From the NCBI GenBank assembly GCA_964424115.1, contig CAYRHN010000011.1:1-64000 (forward strand): 64,000 nt of DNA, in the 5' to 3' direction. The DNA comes from CAYRHN01 sp964424115 (GTDB taxonomy: Bacteria; Chloroflexota; Anaerolineae; Anaerolineales; Anaerolineaceae). The notes under the pieces were generated by a model that worked only from the letters and a program-made list of their open reading frames with translations, had not been told where the DNA came from and made no database searches. Position 1 is the first letter of the stretch, and each line of letters opens with the position of its first letter. The position numbers and the translations under genes are program-made. Positions 7,208 to 16,346 of the stretch are shown here, one piece after another.

Positions 7208-9778
7208 TCAATTGGTAAATCTTTTTTTCCATTCATAAAGTTTATTAAGCGCTTCGATTGGCGATAGCGAATTGATATCCAGATCTTTCAACTCATCGAT
7301 CAGTGGGTTGGTCTCTGGGAAGAGTGCCATCTGCTGGGGGAGTTCCGGATTCAAATGCACAGCGCTGCCGGAGCTTTCTTCAAGTTGGGTCAGGATCTCA
7401 TTAGCGCGCTGGATCACCGGCGCCGGCAGCCCGGCCAGTTGAGCGACATGGATGCCGTAAGAACGGTCGGAGCCTCCTGGCACGATCTTGTGCAGGAAGA
7501 TCACCCGGCCTTCGCTTTCGCTGACTGCTACATTGTAGTTACGCACGCCTGGCAGCAGTTGGCTCAGTTCCAGTAGTTCGTGGTAATGGGTGGCAAACAG
7601 CGTTCGCGCGCGCAGGCGTGGATGATTATGAATGTACTCCACCACCGCCCAGGCGATTGAAAGCCCGTCGTAGGTGCTGGTGCCGCGCCCCAGTTCATCC
7701 AGCACCAGCAGGCTGCGCGGGGTGGCATGATGCAGAATATTGGAGGCTTCGATCATCTCGACCATGAAAGTTGATTGTCCGGCGTGGATTTCATCCTGCG
7801 CGCCGATGCGGGTAAAAATGCGGTCCACCAGTCCGATCCGCGCTGCAGCGGCCGGCACAAAGCTGCCGATCTGCGCCATCAGCACGATCAATGCCGTCTG
7901 GCGCAGAAAAGTGGACTTGCCGCTCATGTTGGGCCCGGTGATGACGCGCACGATTTCGCCTTCCTCGAAGGCAGCGTCATTTGGCACAAAGCGCTCCCCG
8001 CTCATGCTGCGTTCCACCACCGGGTGGCGTCCGTCGCGGATCTCCAGGGCAGCATCGTCGCTCACCTCCGGGCGGGTATAGCCTGCCAGGGCAGCCACTT
8101 CGGCCAGTGCTGCCAGCACATCCAGTTCTGCCAGACTGCGCGCTGTTTCCAGCACCGTCCCTGCGCTGCGCGCCAGGTTGGCGCATACTTCTTTGAACAG
8201 GCGCACCTCGATCTCATGGATGCGTTCTTCTGCGTTCAGCACCAGCGTTTCATATTCTTTCATTTCCGGGGTAATGTAGCGTTCCGCGTTCACCAGGGTC
8301 TGCTTGCGGATGTAGTTCTCCGGAGCGCTGGCGCTGTTGGAATGGGTGATCTCAATATAATATCCAAAGACCTTGTTGAACCCCACCTTGAGCGATTTGA
8401 TGCCGGTGCGTTCTCTCTCCACGCTCTCCAGGTTGGCGATCCACTCCCGCGCGTGACGCGAGGCTTCGATCACGTTGTCCAATTCGGCAGAATAGCCGCT
8501 TTGGATGATCCCCGAACCTGCCAGGGTGGCCGGCGGATCTTCCTGGATGGCGGCTTCCAGCAGGGCCAGTTCCTCGCTGCAAGGATGCGTCAGGCGGAGC
8601 AGCGGTTGCAGCGGGCTGTCGGCATCCGCAAAGATCGAGGGGACCTTGGGCAGGGCGCGCAGCGTGGCGCGCATGGCGGCCAGGTCGCGCGGCTGGGCGC
8701 TGCCGGAAAGCACCCGGTTAGCCAGGCGTTCCAGATCGTTGCGCAGCGCGCGCAGGGCAGACCTCAGTTCGGCGCGCAGCACGCCCCGTTCGTGCAGGTA
8801 TGCCACCCGTTCTTGTCGCTGACGGATGGTTTCCAGGTCCAGCAGCGGTTTGCTCACCCACTGGCGGATCATGCGTTTTCCCATCGGGGTGGAGGTTTGG
8901 TCCAGCACCCCCAGCAGTGAGCCTTCCACCTTCCCATCGCGGATGGTCTCGGTCAGTTCCAGATTGCGCCGGGTAGCGGCGTCCAGGGTCATGAATTCGT
9001 TCAGCGAATACGATTCCAGGCCGGTCAGCAGCTTTAAAGCTCCTGATTGGGTTTCTTGCACATATTGCAGGGCGGCCCCCGCGGCGCGAACGGCGTATGT
9101 CATCCCGCGCAGGCCGAAACCATCCAGCGTGGCCGCCTGGAACTGCTGGAGCAGGGCCTCCTGGCAGCGTCCCGGTTCAAATCGCCAGGAAGGCCAGCGC
9201 GTGCTGTGCAGGTTGAGCCCATCCGGTAAATTGGCGCTGTCGGGATACAGCACTTCAGCCGGGCGCAGGCGGATCAGCTCCGCCCGCAGCAAGGAGAGCG
9301 GGTCTTCGCCGTCCAGTTCTGTGGCGGCAAATTCACCGGTAGTGATGTCCACATAAGCTACACCGATCTTCTCGGCCTGGGGAAAGACCGCCGCCAGGTA
9401 GTTGTTTTGGTCGCCGCGCAACAGGCCGGGATCATCTACCGTGCCGGGCGTCACCACTCGCACCACCTGGCGCGGGAAGAGTCCTTTGCTGGGTTGGTCG
9501 CCCACCTGTTCGCAGATGGCCACGTGGTAGCCTTTTTCGATCAGACGTGCCAGATAATTATCCACCGCGTGGTAGGGAATGCCGGCCATTGGGATGCGTA
9601 CCCCTTTGGCCACCGGGCGCGAGGTTAACACCAGGTCCAGTTCGCGGGAGGTGATATCCGCGTCGTGGTCAAAGGTCTCATAAAAATCACCCAGGCGGAA
9701 GAACAGGATCGTATCCGGGTAATTGCGTTTGATATCCAGGTATTGCTGGCGGATGGGGGTGACATCGTCTTGGCTCAT
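7208..9778 (-). CDS. mutS: DNA mismatch repair ATPase MutS
   Basis: At 856 residues this is the normal length for MutS. The mismatch-reading motif is present near the N-terminus (FFRLGDFYETF, with the Phe-x-Glu wedge). Walker A is GPNMSGKSTFLRQ at about residue 615, and Walker B and signature residues are in LVLDELGRGTSTYDG. The protein binds mismatches as a dimer and recruits MutL; no mutL gene is in this window. The C-terminus ends in a short LysTyr-rich helix after the usual dimerisation region. The start is MSQDDVTPI; only a weak ribosome-binding sequence precedes it. Confidence 0.97.
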   Translation of the reverse strand: MSQDDVTPIRQQYLDIKRNYPDTILFFRLGDFYETFDHDADITSRELDLVLTSRPVAKGVRIPMAGIPYHAVDNYLARLIEKGYHVAICEQVGDQPSKGLFPRQVVRVVTPGTVDDPGLLRGDQNNYLAAVFPQAEKIGVAYVDITTGEFAATELDGEDPLSLLRAELIRLRPAEVLYPDSANLPDGLNLHSTRWPSWRFEPGRCQEALLQQFQAATLDGFGLRGMTYAVRAAGAALQYVQETQSGALKLLTGLESYSLNEFMTLDAATRRNLELTETIRDGKVEGSLLGVLDQTSTPMGKRMIRQWVSKPLLDLETIRQRQERVAYLHERGVLRAELRSALRALRNDLERLANRVLSGSAQPRDLAAMRATLRALPKVPSIFADADSPLQPLLRLTHPCSEELALLEAAIQEDPPATLAGSGIIQSGYSAELDNVIEASRHAREWIANLESVERERTGIKSLKVGFNKVFGYYIEITHSNSASAPENYIRKQTLVNAERYITPEMKEYETLVLNAEERIHEIEVRLFKEVCANLARSAGTVLETARSLAELDVLAALAEVAALAGYTRPEVSDDAALEIRDGRHPVVERSMSGERFVPNDAAFEEGEIVRVITGPNMSGKSTFLRQTALIVLMAQIGSFVPAAAARIGLVDRIFTRIGAQDEIHAGQSTFMVEMIEASNILHHATPRSLLVLDELGRGTSTYDGLSIAWAVVEYIHNHPRLRARTLFATHYHELLELSQLLPGVRNYNVAVSESEGRVIFLHKIVPGGSDRSYGIHVAQLAGLPAPVIQRANEILTQLEESSGSAVHLNPELPQQMALFPETNPLIDELKDLDINSLSPIEALNKLYEWKKRFTN

Positions 9779-9981
9779 TGGCAGGGCTCCATGAGGCTTA
9801 TTTTAGCACCAAGGCCGGGGAATTTGCCATTAATTTATTCGTGTTTTTTCTTTGCTACACAGCCCGCCAATCATCCATCGAATTCCCGAATTGGTCTATA
9901 ATCAGGTAAAATTGTGAATGCAAAAATGAGCGCAGCGTTTGCCCCTTTCCATTCACAAACCTTTGATCTATAGGAATCTAC

Positions 9982-10932
9982 ATGACTCTCTTTGACGGTA
10001 TTGAACTTGGAATTGGCACATGGGCCTGGGGAGACCGCATGTTTTGGGGGTATGGGAACGGCTATCGGGAGGGGGATGTGCTGGCGGCTTTTCGTGCCAG
10101 CCTGGAGGGCGGGATTACCTTCTTCGACACTGCCGAGGTCTATGGGCAGGGTGCATCGGAAACCCTCTTGGGACGCATGCTGCGCGAGAAGGATCCCGCA
10201 ACCGGTGAGGTTCCTATCGAAACTCGCTCGTTCCTCATCGCCTCTAAATTCATGCCTTTTCTCTGGCGATTTACTCGCGGCAGCCTTAAACGCGCCCTGA
10301 AAGGCAGTCTCAAGCGTCTTCATTTGGAAAAGATCCCTCTCTACCAGATTCACTGGCCGCTCCCTCTTGTGCGTATTGAAACCTGGATGGATGCGATGTC
10401 TGACGCGTACCATGCTGGACAGATCGGCGCAGTAGGGGTTTCCAACTACGACCAGGACCAAATGCAGCGCGCGGTGGATGCGCTGCACCGCACAGGGATC
10501 CCGCTGGCGTCCAACCAGGTTTCCTATTCGCTGCTCAACCGCAAAGTGGAGAAGAGCGGTTTGCTCCAGCGCTGCCGTGAATTGGGCGTGACCCTGATTG
10601 CGTACAGTCCGCTTGCCCAGGGCGCGTTGACCGGCAAATATACTCCCAATAACCCGCTTCCGGGTGTGCGCGGTGCCAGTTATAATCGCAAGACGTTGGA
10701 GCGCATCCAGCCCTTGCTGCGTCAGATGGAACGTATTGGCGCCGCCCACGAGGGCAAGACCATTGCCCAGGTGGCGCTGAACTGGTGTATTTGCAAAGGT
10801 ACCGTGCCGATCCCTGGGGCAAAGAATGAGCGCCAGGCCCGTCAGAATATCGGCGCTTCCGGCTGGCGTCTCAGCCAGGACGAAGTATCCCTGCTGGATT
10901 CGCTCAGCGACCAGATTGATGGGAAATCATAA
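9982..10932 (+). CDS. Aldo/keto reductase
   Basis: A 316-residue NAD(P)H-dependent oxidoreductase of TIM-barrel fold. The catalytic tetrad is visible: D49 and Y54 in FFDTAEVYGQG, K89 in IASKF, and H124 in IHWPLP. The cofactor-binding region IPGAKNERQARQNIGA near the C-terminus is also typical. Tim-barrel aldo/keto reductases of this subgroup act on varied carbonyls, so the substrate cannot be named. A TATAAT at 9897-9902 could be its promoter. A 174-residue unknown gene follows on the same strand after 71 bp. Confidence 0.92.
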   Translation: MTLFDGIELGIGTWAWGDRMFWGYGNGYREGDVLAAFRASLEGGITFFDTAEVYGQGASETLLGRMLREKDPATGEVPIETRSFLIASKFMPFLWRFTRGSLKRALKGSLKRLHLEKIPLYQIHWPLPLVRIETWMDAMSDAYHAGQIGAVGVSNYDQDQMQRAVDALHRTGIPLASNQVSYSLLNRKVEKSGLLQRCRELGVTLIAYSPLAQGALTGKYTPNNPLPGVRGASYNRKTLERIQPLLRQMERIGAAHEGKTIAQVALNWCICKGTVPIPGAKNERQARQNIGASGWRLSQDEVSLLDSLSDQIDGKS

Positions 10933-11003
10933 CGGCCAATATAACGGTCATGTTGAAAGAAGCGTCCCGCACAAACCGATTCCAACTCATGTGAGGTTCA
11001 AAT

Positions 11004-11528
11004 ATGAGCGATAAACGCACCAAATTCTTCCCCTTTCACGCCATCAATGAGTTCATGCTTCCGGAATACCGCCAGGAAGTGCTTCAATCCGTTTTAGAGA
11101 ACCTGGACAATCTTCCCGCCGAACGCCGCACCAATATCACCACTTTGATCAATAAACATGTCCGCATTGGTGGGTTCCGCACCAGCATGCTGGCGCCTCT
11201 GCCGCTCAAGCTCAAAGAGGTTACCAAGACCTTTGAGCGCCGCGCCGACCTGGCTGCCCAGATACTGATGGCCTGGTCCGAATTGCACCTCGATCTGCGC
11301 CAGCAGATCTACGACCTGCTCATTGAGCGGAAGTGGGAATTGCTCCCGGTGGATGTCGACCGCACCAAGCTGCCTGGTTTCATGATCACCTGGCCGAAGG
11401 CCGAAACCTACGAAGTGTTGGATGCAGCCTATGCCGAAAAATACGGCAAGCCGTCTTCTGAGAATGACGTTCGCCTGATGATCGTCTGGCTCACCGGCCG
11501 CCTGCCCTACGAAATGGTAGAACCTTAA
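11004..11528 (+). CDS. Unknown conserved-looking cytosolic protein
   Basis: A 174-residue soluble protein with no signal peptide or membrane segment, rich in Leu, Arg and Glu and predicted largely helical. It begins FFPFHAINEFMLPEYR and ends with the segment ENDVRLMIVWLTGRLPYE. I do not recognise the family. Codon use and composition match its neighbours, so it looks like an ordinary chromosomal gene. It follows the aldo/keto reductase on the same strand, and the convergent scpA gene begins 35 bp beyond its stop. Confidence 0.7.
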   Translation: MSDKRTKFFPFHAINEFMLPEYRQEVLQSVLENLDNLPAERRTNITTLINKHVRIGGFRTSMLAPLPLKLKEVTKTFERRADLAAQILMAWSELHLDLRQQIYDLLIERKWELLPVDVDRTKLPGFMITWPKAETYEVLDAAYAEKYGKPSSENDVRLMIVWLTGRLPYEMVEP

Positions 11529-11563
11529 TCCCCTTTGACATGGCAAGCAGCAGGGGTCAGGTC

Positions 11564-12349
11564 TTAATCCCCAAATTCTGACTCTTCATCCTGTTCTTCG
11601 CTCCATTCCCCCATTGGCCGAACCTGAATGTCGCTGAACAGGTCGCCCTGTTCGGCTTCCACGACATGTCGTTTGATCAACTCTAACAGCGCCAGGAAGG
11701 TCACCACTACCTCCATGCGCGTGCGGCTGTCGAGCGTCTTGCGAAATGAAGTGCGCCCGGCTTTGCGCAGTGCGTCCAGAATAACGTGGATCCGCTCGCG
11801 AATGGTGATGCGCGGGATCGAGACCACCTGGCTGAGGGCCGGCAGGCTGGGCTGCGCCAGGAAGACGCTCCGCGCTGCCGCCACCAGGTCGTCCAGGCTG
11901 ATTCCGGTCATATCCAGCTTGGCTTCGACCGCGGTTGCAGGTGAGGCCAGGCGCAAATAGGTATGTAATCCTTCCAGGTCGCGCTGTTCCAGCCAGAACC
12001 CTAATTGTTTGAAGCGCCGGTAAGCGATCAACTGGCGCGCCAGCTCCTCGCCGGGATCTTCTTCCGGTTGGGTTGGCCCCAGCGCGCTTTGCTTTGGCAG
12101 AAGCGCCGCAGATTTGATCTGCACCAGCCGTGCCGCGATAACCAAAAACGCCGATACTTCAGCCGGGTCTTCAATTTGCAGCGCTTCCAGGTGATCTAAA
12201 TATTGGTCGGTCACCCTGGCCAGCGACAGGCTGGTGATATCCAGTTCTGCCCGCTCGATCAACTGCAATAGCAGATCCAGCGGCCCGGTATAGATCTCGG
12301 TGCTGACCTGGTAGGCTTCGGTCTGGTGTCCGGCGACTTGAAAGCTCAT
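11564..12349 (-). CDS. scpA: Segregation and condensation protein A
   Basis: A 261-residue kleisin subunit of the bacterial SMC condensin complex. The N-terminal motif YTGPLDLLLQLIERAELDI is characteristic of ScpA and forms the helix that contacts the SMC neck. A linker follows, and the C-terminal winged-helix region is consistent with binding the SMC head. It should act with Smc and ScpB on the nucleoid. No scpB gene lies next to it, which is less usual. The ATG lies close to the divergent MFS gene, with about 110 bp between the two starts. Confidence 0.92.
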   Translation of the reverse strand: MSFQVAGHQTEAYQVSTEIYTGPLDLLLQLIERAELDITSLSLARVTDQYLDHLEALQIEDPAEVSAFLVIAARLVQIKSAALLPKQSALGPTQPEEDPGEELARQLIAYRRFKQLGFWLEQRDLEGLHTYLRLASPATAVEAKLDMTGISLDDLVAAARSVFLAQPSLPALSQVVSIPRITIRERIHVILDALRKAGRTSFRKTLDSRTRMEVVVTFLALLELIKRHVVEAEQGDLFSDIQVRPMGEWSEEQDEESEFGD

Positions 12350-12448
12350 GCGGGGTATTATAACAGAGGACGGCGGTCAGGGGCCGGGTTCGACAAAATC
12401 TCTGGAATGCGGGCGCATTTCTGCTGTGGTTTGCGAACATGCTTATGA

Positions 12449-12454
12449 TAGAAT
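12449..12454 (+). promoter_or_regulatory. -10 box of the MFS gene (leaderless)
   Basis: TAGAAT ends six bases before the ATG at 12461 and there is no Shine-Dalgarno sequence. The geometry matches other genes in this window that appear to be translated from leaderless messages. Confidence 0.4.
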
Positions 12455-12460
12455 ACCTCA

Positions 12461-13666
12461 ATGCTTGACCGCCTTCGCCATTATTATCATTCTTATCCGC
12501 GGCAGTATTGGATCCTGCTGGGGGGCATGTTTCTCAGCAAGGCCGGCACCAGCTTCATCTGGCCCTATCTTACCCTCTACCTGACCGAGAAACTTCAGCA
12601 GCCGCTCAGCACCGTCACCCTGGTGTTGTTGATCGACTCGCTCACCTCCATCCTTTCTACTTTCTTGGCTGGCTCGTTGGCAGACCGTTTTGGGCGCAAG
12701 GGGGTGATGGTCTTCAGCCTCTTCAGCTTTGGGCTGGTCTACATCCTCATCATCCAGGCGCAGACCATCGAGGTCTTTGCCCTGTTAATGGGCCTGCGCG
12801 GGCTGGTCATGCCGCTCTATTCTGTCGGAGCAGATGCCATGGTAGCCGACCTGACTGCCGAGCAGCAGCGTTCTGAAGCCTATTCCCTGCTGCGTATGGT
12901 CAACAATGCCGGGATTGCCATCGGTCCGGTGATTGGTGGTTTTGTTGCTGCGTCCTCCTTTGCCAGCGCATTCCTGGTGGCTGCCGGTTCGCTGATCCTC
13001 TTTAGTTTGATCGTCTTCTTTGCCATGCGCGAGACCTTGCCGCATCTGGTCGAAGGGCGCGCCGCCCCGGTGGCCGATGGCGGTTATCTGCATGTTTTCC
13101 AGGATCGTTTCTTCCTGGGTGTGGTAGGCGGCTTCACCATGGTGGGCATGGCTTCCTCCCTCATGTTTGTTCTCTTCAGCGTCTATGCTGCGGATAATTT
13201 CAATCTTCCCACCCCGGAGATCGGCGGGATCATGACCATCAATGCCCTCATGGTGGTCTTTTTCCAGGTCGCGGTCACCCGCTACACTCGCCGTTTTCCT
13301 CCCCTGGCAGTGATGACGGCCGGCGCCTTGCTCTACGGGGTGGGGGTTGGCAGCGTGGCCCTCGGACAGTCGTTCCTGGGTTTTGGCATTAGTATGATAG
13401 TGATGACCTGCGGCGAGTTGACCCTGGTGCCCACTTCCACCACCCTGGCGGCCAACCTGGCCCCGCCGGAAATGCGCGGGCGTTACCTGGGTGTGTATGG
13501 ATTGGGCTGGGGCATCAGCCACGGGTTGGGCCCGGTTGTGGGGGGGCTGCTCAACGACCGGATTGCTCCCGTTGCCATTTGGTACGGTGGGTTGGTTTGG
13601 GGCTTGTTGAGTGCATTGGTTTTTCTGACCCTGGCGTTGCAATGGAAGAAGCGTAATAAAGGATAA
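12461..13666 (+). CDS. Major facilitator superfamily transporter
   Basis: A 401-residue integral membrane protein with about 12 hydrophobic helices in two sixfold halves. The MFS motif A is seen after helix 2 (GSLADRFGRKGVM). A central charged loop separates the halves. The arrangement most resembles drug:proton antiporters of the DHA1 type, but the substrate is not predictable. The ATG is preceded by a -10-like TAGAAT six bases away. The glycosyltransferase gene follows after 28 bp with its own GGAGGAG ribosome-binding site. Confidence 0.9.
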   Translation: MLDRLRHYYHSYPRQYWILLGGMFLSKAGTSFIWPYLTLYLTEKLQQPLSTVTLVLLIDSLTSILSTFLAGSLADRFGRKGVMVFSLFSFGLVYILIIQAQTIEVFALLMGLRGLVMPLYSVGADAMVADLTAEQQRSEAYSLLRMVNNAGIAIGPVIGGFVAASSFASAFLVAAGSLILFSLIVFFAMRETLPHLVEGRAAPVADGGYLHVFQDRFFLGVVGGFTMVGMASSLMFVLFSVYAADNFNLPTPEIGGIMTINALMVVFFQVAVTRYTRRFPPLAVMTAGALLYGVGVGSVALGQSFLGFGISMIVMTCGELTLVPTSTTLAANLAPPEMRGRYLGVYGLGWGISHGLGPVVGGLLNDRIAPVAIWYGGLVWGLLSALVFLTLALQWKKRNKG

Positions 13667-13694
13667 TGGGTTATCTCTTTTTGGGAGGAGAGAA

Positions 13695-15161
13695 ATGAAA
13701 ATTCGGAAATTCTGGTTATGGGTGGTTATTATCCTGCTGGTTGGACTAGGGCTCCGTCTTTTTCAATTAGGTTCTGATAGTTTTTGGTTTGATGAGGCTG
13801 GCGTGGCAGATGCTGCATCAAACCCCTCTCTTGCCTCCACACTCGTGAAGGCCGCAGATCATGCCGTGGCTATGCCTCTCGATTATGTGATCGCCTGGGG
13901 GATGGCTCGTGTGAGCCTGGATGAGGGTTGGATGCGCTTGCCCTCCGTGTTTTGGGGCACCCTTACTTTACTGGTTTGCGCAGGATTCTTCCGAGAACTG
14001 GTAGGAGAAAGGTCAGCTCTGATTGGATTATCTCTCCTGGCCCTCTCTCCGATGCACATTTATTATTCACAAGAATTGCGGTTCTATTCATCCTTGGTGT
14101 TCTTTTATATTTTGTTGACTTTCTGCTTGTTGCGGGCGTTACAGCAGCCGGGCTTGAAACGTTGGGTGCTGGTTGTGCTCGTCTCCACGCTGGGAGCATA
14201 TTTCCATATTTACGTTCTCCTTGCCTGGTTAAATGGAGGCCTATGGTTGGTTTGGAAAGCTGTTAACATCAAAGAACCTTTGCAAGCCTGGAAAGGTTTT
14301 CTCCTTAGCGGAATAGTCAGCGCAGTCTTAGTCTTGCCCGGTTTTGTTATTTTCGGCTCAGAAAGCGCTTTCTCCTATGAGTTGTCCTATGATTTCTTGG
14401 CTGGTTATATTATGGCTGGTTTGGGATGGTTCCCTAATTACGCCTCACGCCCTGGTTTTGTTTTGGGGTTTCTCTGCTTAATTCTCTATTTTTCTGCTTT
14501 GTGGACAGCCTTGCGTACTCGTCAGCGACCATTATTGATCTTGGTTCTCTCAACTATTATTCAGATTTGGTTGATTATCCTTGCGGATGTTGTTACAAGT
14601 TATTTCTTTGCTTCACGCCAGTTCATTATGTTGTTACCTTTCACTTATTTAATGGTGGGGTGGGTCTTGAATCGGGTGTATGAAAGAAAGCAGCCGTTAT
14701 TTAAAAGCCGTACAAATCTGAATGATCAAACCAACCATGAAGGCATACGTCGTTTCCATCATGCCCTGGCTCTAGCGATGGTATTGACCCTTGTGACGGT
14801 CAGTGTAATGACATTGTCGAACGATTTTAACCAACAAAAGAACATTGGGCGCGAGATCAGTCAGGTATTACACGAAGAGTGGCAGGTTGGCGACGTGGTT
14901 TGGGTGATCCCCGACTGGGAACCATTGTTGTATCAATTTTATCTTGAGAAGCGTTTTGGAGATCCGCGTTTAACCGATGTGTTTATTGGCATAACTTGGG
15001 ATCAATTATCGATGATCCCAGCCAAGGGGAATGGTTTCTTGATTACTCAACCTCTGCAAACGTATGACCAATATGAGATGATTAAGACTTTAGGCTTCAT
15101 TCCCCATACACAGCTCGGCAGCCTGGATTCCGGCACGCAGATTCTTTGGGTGCGTCGATAA
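13695..15161 (+). CDS. GT-C membrane glycosyltransferase (GT39/ArnT-like)
   Basis: A 488-residue membrane protein with many hydrophobic helices. The first extracytoplasmic loop carries the acidic motif FWFDEAGVAD, the usual position of the catalytic Asp/Glu of polyprenyl-phosphate-dependent GT-C enzymes. A soluble segment of about 100 residues follows the last helices. Such proteins transfer a sugar from a lipid carrier to protein or lipid on the outer side of the membrane. GGGAGGAG precedes the ATG. Base composition is noticeably more AT-rich than the neighbours, which could reflect horizontal acquisition. Acceptor and donor are unknown. Confidence 0.82.
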   Translation: MKIRKFWLWVVIILLVGLGLRLFQLGSDSFWFDEAGVADAASNPSLASTLVKAADHAVAMPLDYVIAWGMARVSLDEGWMRLPSVFWGTLTLLVCAGFFRELVGERSALIGLSLLALSPMHIYYSQELRFYSSLVFFYILLTFCLLRALQQPGLKRWVLVVLVSTLGAYFHIYVLLAWLNGGLWLVWKAVNIKEPLQAWKGFLLSGIVSAVLVLPGFVIFGSESAFSYELSYDFLAGYIMAGLGWFPNYASRPGFVLGFLCLILYFSALWTALRTRQRPLLILVLSTIIQIWLIILADVVTSYFFASRQFIMLLPFTYLMVGWVLNRVYERKQPLFKSRTNLNDQTNHEGIRRFHHALALAMVLTLVTVSVMTLSNDFNQQKNIGREISQVLHEEWQVGDVVWVIPDWEPLLYQFYLEKRFGDPRLTDVFIGITWDQLSMIPAKGNGFLITQPLQTYDQYEMIKTLGFIPHTQLGSLDSGTQILWVRR

Positions 15162-15232
15162 GGATATCTAAAAACACATCCATCTTTCACGCCTTGTTTG
15201 TCTTAATCGATGGTATTTGTATAAATTCCTAG

Positions 15233-15238
15233 TAAAAT
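15233..15238 (+). promoter_or_regulatory. -10 box of the cyanophycinase-like gene (leaderless)
   Basis: TAAAAT ends six bases before the ATG at 15245 with no ribosome-binding site between. An alternative pair is TTGTCT 15198-15203 with TATAAA 15220-15225. Confidence 0.4.
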
Positions 15239-15244
15239 AAATTC

Positions 15245-16288
15245 ATGCCTTCAGGCCTGATCGCCCTCATTGGATCCGGAGAGACTACTGCCGCAGGTGG
15301 GCGGGTCTTTGAAACCCTTGCCAGAGGGTATGCTTCTCCCTTGCGTATCGCTCTCCTGGAGACCCCGGCCGGATTTGAATTGAATGCAACGCAAGTAACC
15401 ATGCGTGTAGGCGAATACCTTTCTACCCGCCTGCAAAATTTCCAGCCTCGGGTGGTGTCGGTTCCGGCCCGCCGTCGGGAGCTCCCTCTCTCCACGCAAT
15501 CGGCGGAAGTATTGCTGCCGGCAGCTGAGGCCGATATCCTCTTCATGGGCCCCGGAAGTCCCACATATGCCGTGCGCCACCTGCGCAACGCGCTCGCCTG
15601 GGATATTTTTCAGGCAGCCCACCGTCAAGGGGCAGCTCTGGCCCTCGCTTCCGCTGCTACCATCGCTCTCGGTCGGTTGGCATTGCCAGTCTATGAGATC
15701 TTCAAGGTAGGCGAGGATCCGCATTGGACCGCCGGGCTGGATTTCTTTGCCCCTTACGGCCTGGATCTGGTGATTGTCCCGCATTGGAACAATAACCAGG
15801 GCGGCGCCGGGTTGGACACCAGTCGATGTTTCATTGGCCGCGAGCGGTTTGATCCCCTCCTGGCCCAGCTTTCTCCGCGCACCTGCGTGCTTGGCATTGA
15901 TGAACACACCGGCGTGATCCTGGATATGCAGCAAACGCACTGCCGTGTCAGCGGCACTGGCTCGGTGCACCTGCTGCGAGACGGACAGGAGACCACCTTC
16001 CCTCACGGCGCATCCTTCCCACTTTCAGCTTTAGGCGCCTTCCACTTCCTTGATGATCCATCAACCGGGATCGACGCCCGCGCCTGGGAGATGGTGACTG
16101 CGGCTCATCGCGCAGCGCCGGTCGAAGAGGAATCCGTGCCTGCCCAGGTGGCTGCATTGGTGGATCAGCGCCAGGCTGCCCGCCGGAACAAGGACTGGCC
16201 TGCTGCCGATGCCTTGCGGGATCAACTGGCAGCTCTCGGGTGGCGGGTGGTGGATACTCCTGCAGGTCAGCACATTCTCCCGTTATAG
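15245..16288 (+). CDS. Cyanophycinase-like (S51-type) protein fused to a CysS C-terminal-type domain
   Basis: A 347-residue fusion. Residues 1 to about 250 resemble the type 1 glutamine amidotransferase-like/peptidase S51 fold. IALIGSGETT is at the N-terminus, FMGPGSPTYAVRHL at the oxyanion-side loop, and a nucleophile-elbow-like ASAAT replaces the usual GxSAG. The last ~55 residues (from VAALVDQRQAARRNKDW to DTPAGQHILPL) match the small C-terminal domain of cysteinyl-tRNA synthetases, which contacts tRNA. The pairing suggests a role near tRNA or amino-acid metabolism, but the reaction is unknown. fmt follows on the same strand. Confidence 0.75.
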   Translation: MPSGLIALIGSGETTAAGGRVFETLARGYASPLRIALLETPAGFELNATQVTMRVGEYLSTRLQNFQPRVVSVPARRRELPLSTQSAEVLLPAAEADILFMGPGSPTYAVRHLRNALAWDIFQAAHRQGAALALASAATIALGRLALPVYEIFKVGEDPHWTAGLDFFAPYGLDLVIVPHWNNNQGGAGLDTSRCFIGRERFDPLLAQLSPRTCVLGIDEHTGVILDMQQTHCRVSGTGSVHLLRDGQETTFPHGASFPLSALGAFHFLDDPSTGIDARAWEMVTAAHRAAPVEEESVPAQVAALVDQRQAARRNKDWPAADALRDQLAALGWRVVDTPAGQHILPL

Positions 16289-16333
16289 GCCGACCACTTC
16301 GCGCCGCGCCGATTCAAAACCATCATTTTATGT

Positions 16334-16339
16334 TAAAAT
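16334..16339 (+). promoter_or_regulatory. -10 box of fmt (leaderless)
   Basis: TAAAAT ends seven bases before the ATG at 16347. The intervening bases are a run of cytosines, so no Shine-Dalgarno sequence exists. Confidence 0.4.
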
Positions 16340-16346
16340 TCCCCCC

